Of a stretch of DNA of 64,000 bases, positions 62,193 to 64,000 are shown one piece after another (positions within the stretch are counted from its first letter, which is position 1; each line of letters begins with the position of its first letter). Source of the stretch: Lamellibrachia columna (lineage: Eukaryota > Annelida > Polychaeta > Sabellida > Siboglinidae); the NCBI GenBank assembly GCA_963662155.1, contig OY759268.1, positions 58,790,140-58,854,139 on the forward strand, given 5' to 3'. Made by a program: the position numbers and the translations under genes. A model generated the notes under the pieces. The model was not told the origin of the DNA. It saw only the letters and a program-made list of their open reading frames with translations, and did not search any database.

Positions 62193-63180
62193 TCAGGTAA
62201 AGTAGTGTCTAGCCACTCTTTCTGTTCTTTCTTTCCATAGTTTTATATCGGCCGCCCCATCTCTACATCTTTCATCTTCCCCGATCTGTCTCAGTGAGGA
62301 GTCACGCAGTCCTCCCATCTCACCTGTGGCCTTCCCCTTTTCCTGCGTCCTTGATGTTTTTCAACCTCTGCTCTCTTTGCTAGTTTGCCTGCATCCATTC
62401 TTACCAAGTGGCCAGCCCATCTCATCCTGCTTTTCACCAATTAGGCTGCATATTTTTTGCATCCCAACCTCTTTCCTCAGGTCGTTCATCCTTCTTCTGT
62501 CCACCCTCTTTAATTGTTCTTGTTATTCGACGAACCCAGTTATTCTCACACTCTTGCAGCTTCTGTTGTTGTTGTTGTTCTGTCAACGCCACTGTCTCCA
62601 GACCATACAGGCATACTGGTGCAACACACGTTCTCAGGACTTTCAATTTCAACTTTTTGAATTTGTTCTGTCCAACATGACTCCCTCTACCTTTCTCCAA
62701 GCATTCGCTCCCGCTTGTGTCCGACGTCGTACTTCTGCCGCTGAATGTCCATCCTCCGTAACCATTCCTCCAAGGTACACAAAGCCATCCACTTGCTTGA
62801 TCTCCTTACCATCCAACCTGATGTTCAACTCCTCTCTCTGGTGTCCAATCCACATCACTTCTGTCTTCTCTAGGCTCATTCGCAGTCCGTGCTTCTCGAA
62901 CACCCCCTTCCATTCCACCAACACTTCCTGTAGGTCTTATTTGCTTTCTGCTATTATGGCCAGATCATCTGCATACATCATCTTCCTGAGAATATCCTTC
63001 GTGCTGATCTTTCTGCTGATTATTTCCATCACCACGATAAACAGTAAAGGGCTAAGGGCACTTCCTTGCCTCAAACCGATGTTATATGTGCGCTTTATAA
63101 AGGAACCCTTCGTCATGTCCGACACCATCCTTAGATTGGATTTTTTTTCTCGCTATTTCTCGAAATAATTCCCAGTATTC
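62193..63180 (-). mobile_element. 5'-truncated LINE: RT palm to C-terminus, with stops and frameshifts
   Basis: Read right to left, the fragment starts at about 63,180 and shows MVSDMTKGSF and GLRQGSALSPLLFIVVMEII, then MMYADDLAIIAESK, whose YADD is encoded at 62,964-62,975. An in-frame TAA (62,937-62,939) interrupts it. EWKGVFEKHGLRMSLEKTEVM and DGFVYLGGMVTEDG follow. A frameshift near 62,670 leads to VLRTCVAPVCLYGLETVAL and ENNWVRRITRT. Another near 62,430 leads to RMRWAGHLVRMD and GRPQVRWEDCV. A last frameshift near 62,295 leads to LRQIGEDERCRDGA and ends RHYFT-stop at 62,193. The order matches a non-LTR RT C-terminal half. The earlier catalytic aspartate block and everything 5' are absent, typical of incomplete reverse transcription. 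The catalytic loop is intact but the copy is dead. Confidence 0.88.
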
Positions 63181-64000
63181 TTATTCCAAAATCGGCTGAC
63201 CCCATTGCCTATAGTCCTCTATTTCCAAGGTCGACATTCGGTGTAATGAGTACACATTAAATAACGTATATCATGTACGGTGACCCCCTGAACTATATGT
63301 TAGGTATCAAACACTTTGAATAAGTTTTCTGACATAAAAACCCATGTTCCCCGATTCCTTGTCATCTACGTCACAACTACTTCAATGTGATGCCTCTATT
63401 GAATATCTGAAAAGAACTATCATCTCCACGTAGTTTCACAGTTATGCGGCCGCCATATGTGAATATCCAAAACGACAGCGACATGTTTTACTGACTGCGA
63501 TTCACATCCGATATTCGACGTTTCGATCTGGACAGGAGACAGGTGAGCAGGTTTATTACAAGTCATATACAAACGACCCGCACCTCATGACATACAGGTC
63601 GGACAAACAAAATTAGTGGTAAATTGATCACACAAAATTAAGGAGCATAGGCCGACCATTATCTTAATACAGGGACAACATTGCTCATGAATTGAATGGT
63701 GTGTCATCTACGTCACAGTTTTATTGTGACGGATATGACCTAGCTCAAGCGTGATGTAGAACATCAGCATATATATGTGTGCCGAAACCTCAGAATTATA
63801 TTCTTTTATATATTTTACAACCGCCTTCTAAATTTAATTCGCATACAATTAAAGCTTGCTCACTGGAAAGTTTATATGATCTTCTTCATATTAATATAAC
63901 AATTATCAAAACGCGTTCGTGTATTTGCCATCACGTACATCTAGAACCGCACCAGTTTCCAAAGTTCCACACAAGATTTAACAAGATTGCCATCCCAAAC
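63181..64000. other. Non-coding tail of the window
   Basis: This is AT-rich, with no gene recognised. gtcatctacgtcaca occurs twice (about 63,361 and 63,703), each followed after about 10-15 bp by a tgtgac/tgtgat element. A donor-like caggtgagcag at 63,538-63,548 could mark an untranslated first exon of a plus-strand gene starting here, but nothing else supports that. Confidence 0.35.

Noticed and set aside
62326..63168. 280-codon plus-strand frame
   Set aside because: It is the antisense of the LINE RT, whose minus-strand translation shows clear RT motifs.

Overview
This is a metazoan nuclear genome window with very few genes. It contains a spliced animal gene whose introns have GT-AG borders, remnants of LINE, hAT, TA-flanked and MULE transposable elements, and long satellite and minisatellite arrays. 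The LINE families, the MULE transposase type and the microsatellites suggest a marine invertebrate, most likely a mollusc; that is inference and is not proved by any single feature. More than two thirds of the window is tandem repeat. Layout: 1-35,003 is one uninterrupted satellite of an 11-bp monomer (cagtgNtagaa, N mostly c, a or g), organised into higher-order repeats of about 1.75-1.84, 2.8 and 2.1-2.9 kb. From 35,004 to 40,560 there is one minus-strand gene, a CXorf38-like protein with a HEPN-type R-x4-H motif. Four exons are well supported and a short fifth, terminal exon is possible. The introns, the 5' splice-acceptor region and the probable 3' UTR each carry their own minisatellite (61, 19, 62 and 45 bp units). 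From 40.6 to 55.9 kb lies mostly non-coding AT-rich DNA with decayed mobile elements: a LINE reverse transcriptase (RT) fragment at 42.3 kb, a TA-flanked inverted-repeat element at 43.0-43.9 kb, a 26-bp minisatellite at 44.4-46.0 kb, one hAT-like element nested inside another at 46.4-47.7 kb, a MULE transposase pseudogene with its own CCAAT/TATA promoter at 52.55-53.6 kb, a tRNA-like SINE candidate at 54.5 kb and a second LINE RT fragment at 54.7-55.15 kb. From 55.9 to 61.2 kb a LINE ORF1 fragment runs directly into three consecutive arrays of 23-bp, 61-bp and 112-bp units. The 61-bp array is about 4 kb long and has a five-monomer (305 bp) higher-order structure. A third, 5'-truncated and frameshifted LINE RT lies at 62.2-63.2 kb on the minus strand. 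Only the CXorf38-like gene looks like a functional host gene. The MULE is broken near its N-terminus, but its transposase domain is open with the expected acidic residues. I found no rRNA, canonical tRNA gene, CRISPR array or operon. Nearly all long open frames in the arrays are by-products of repeat periodicity.
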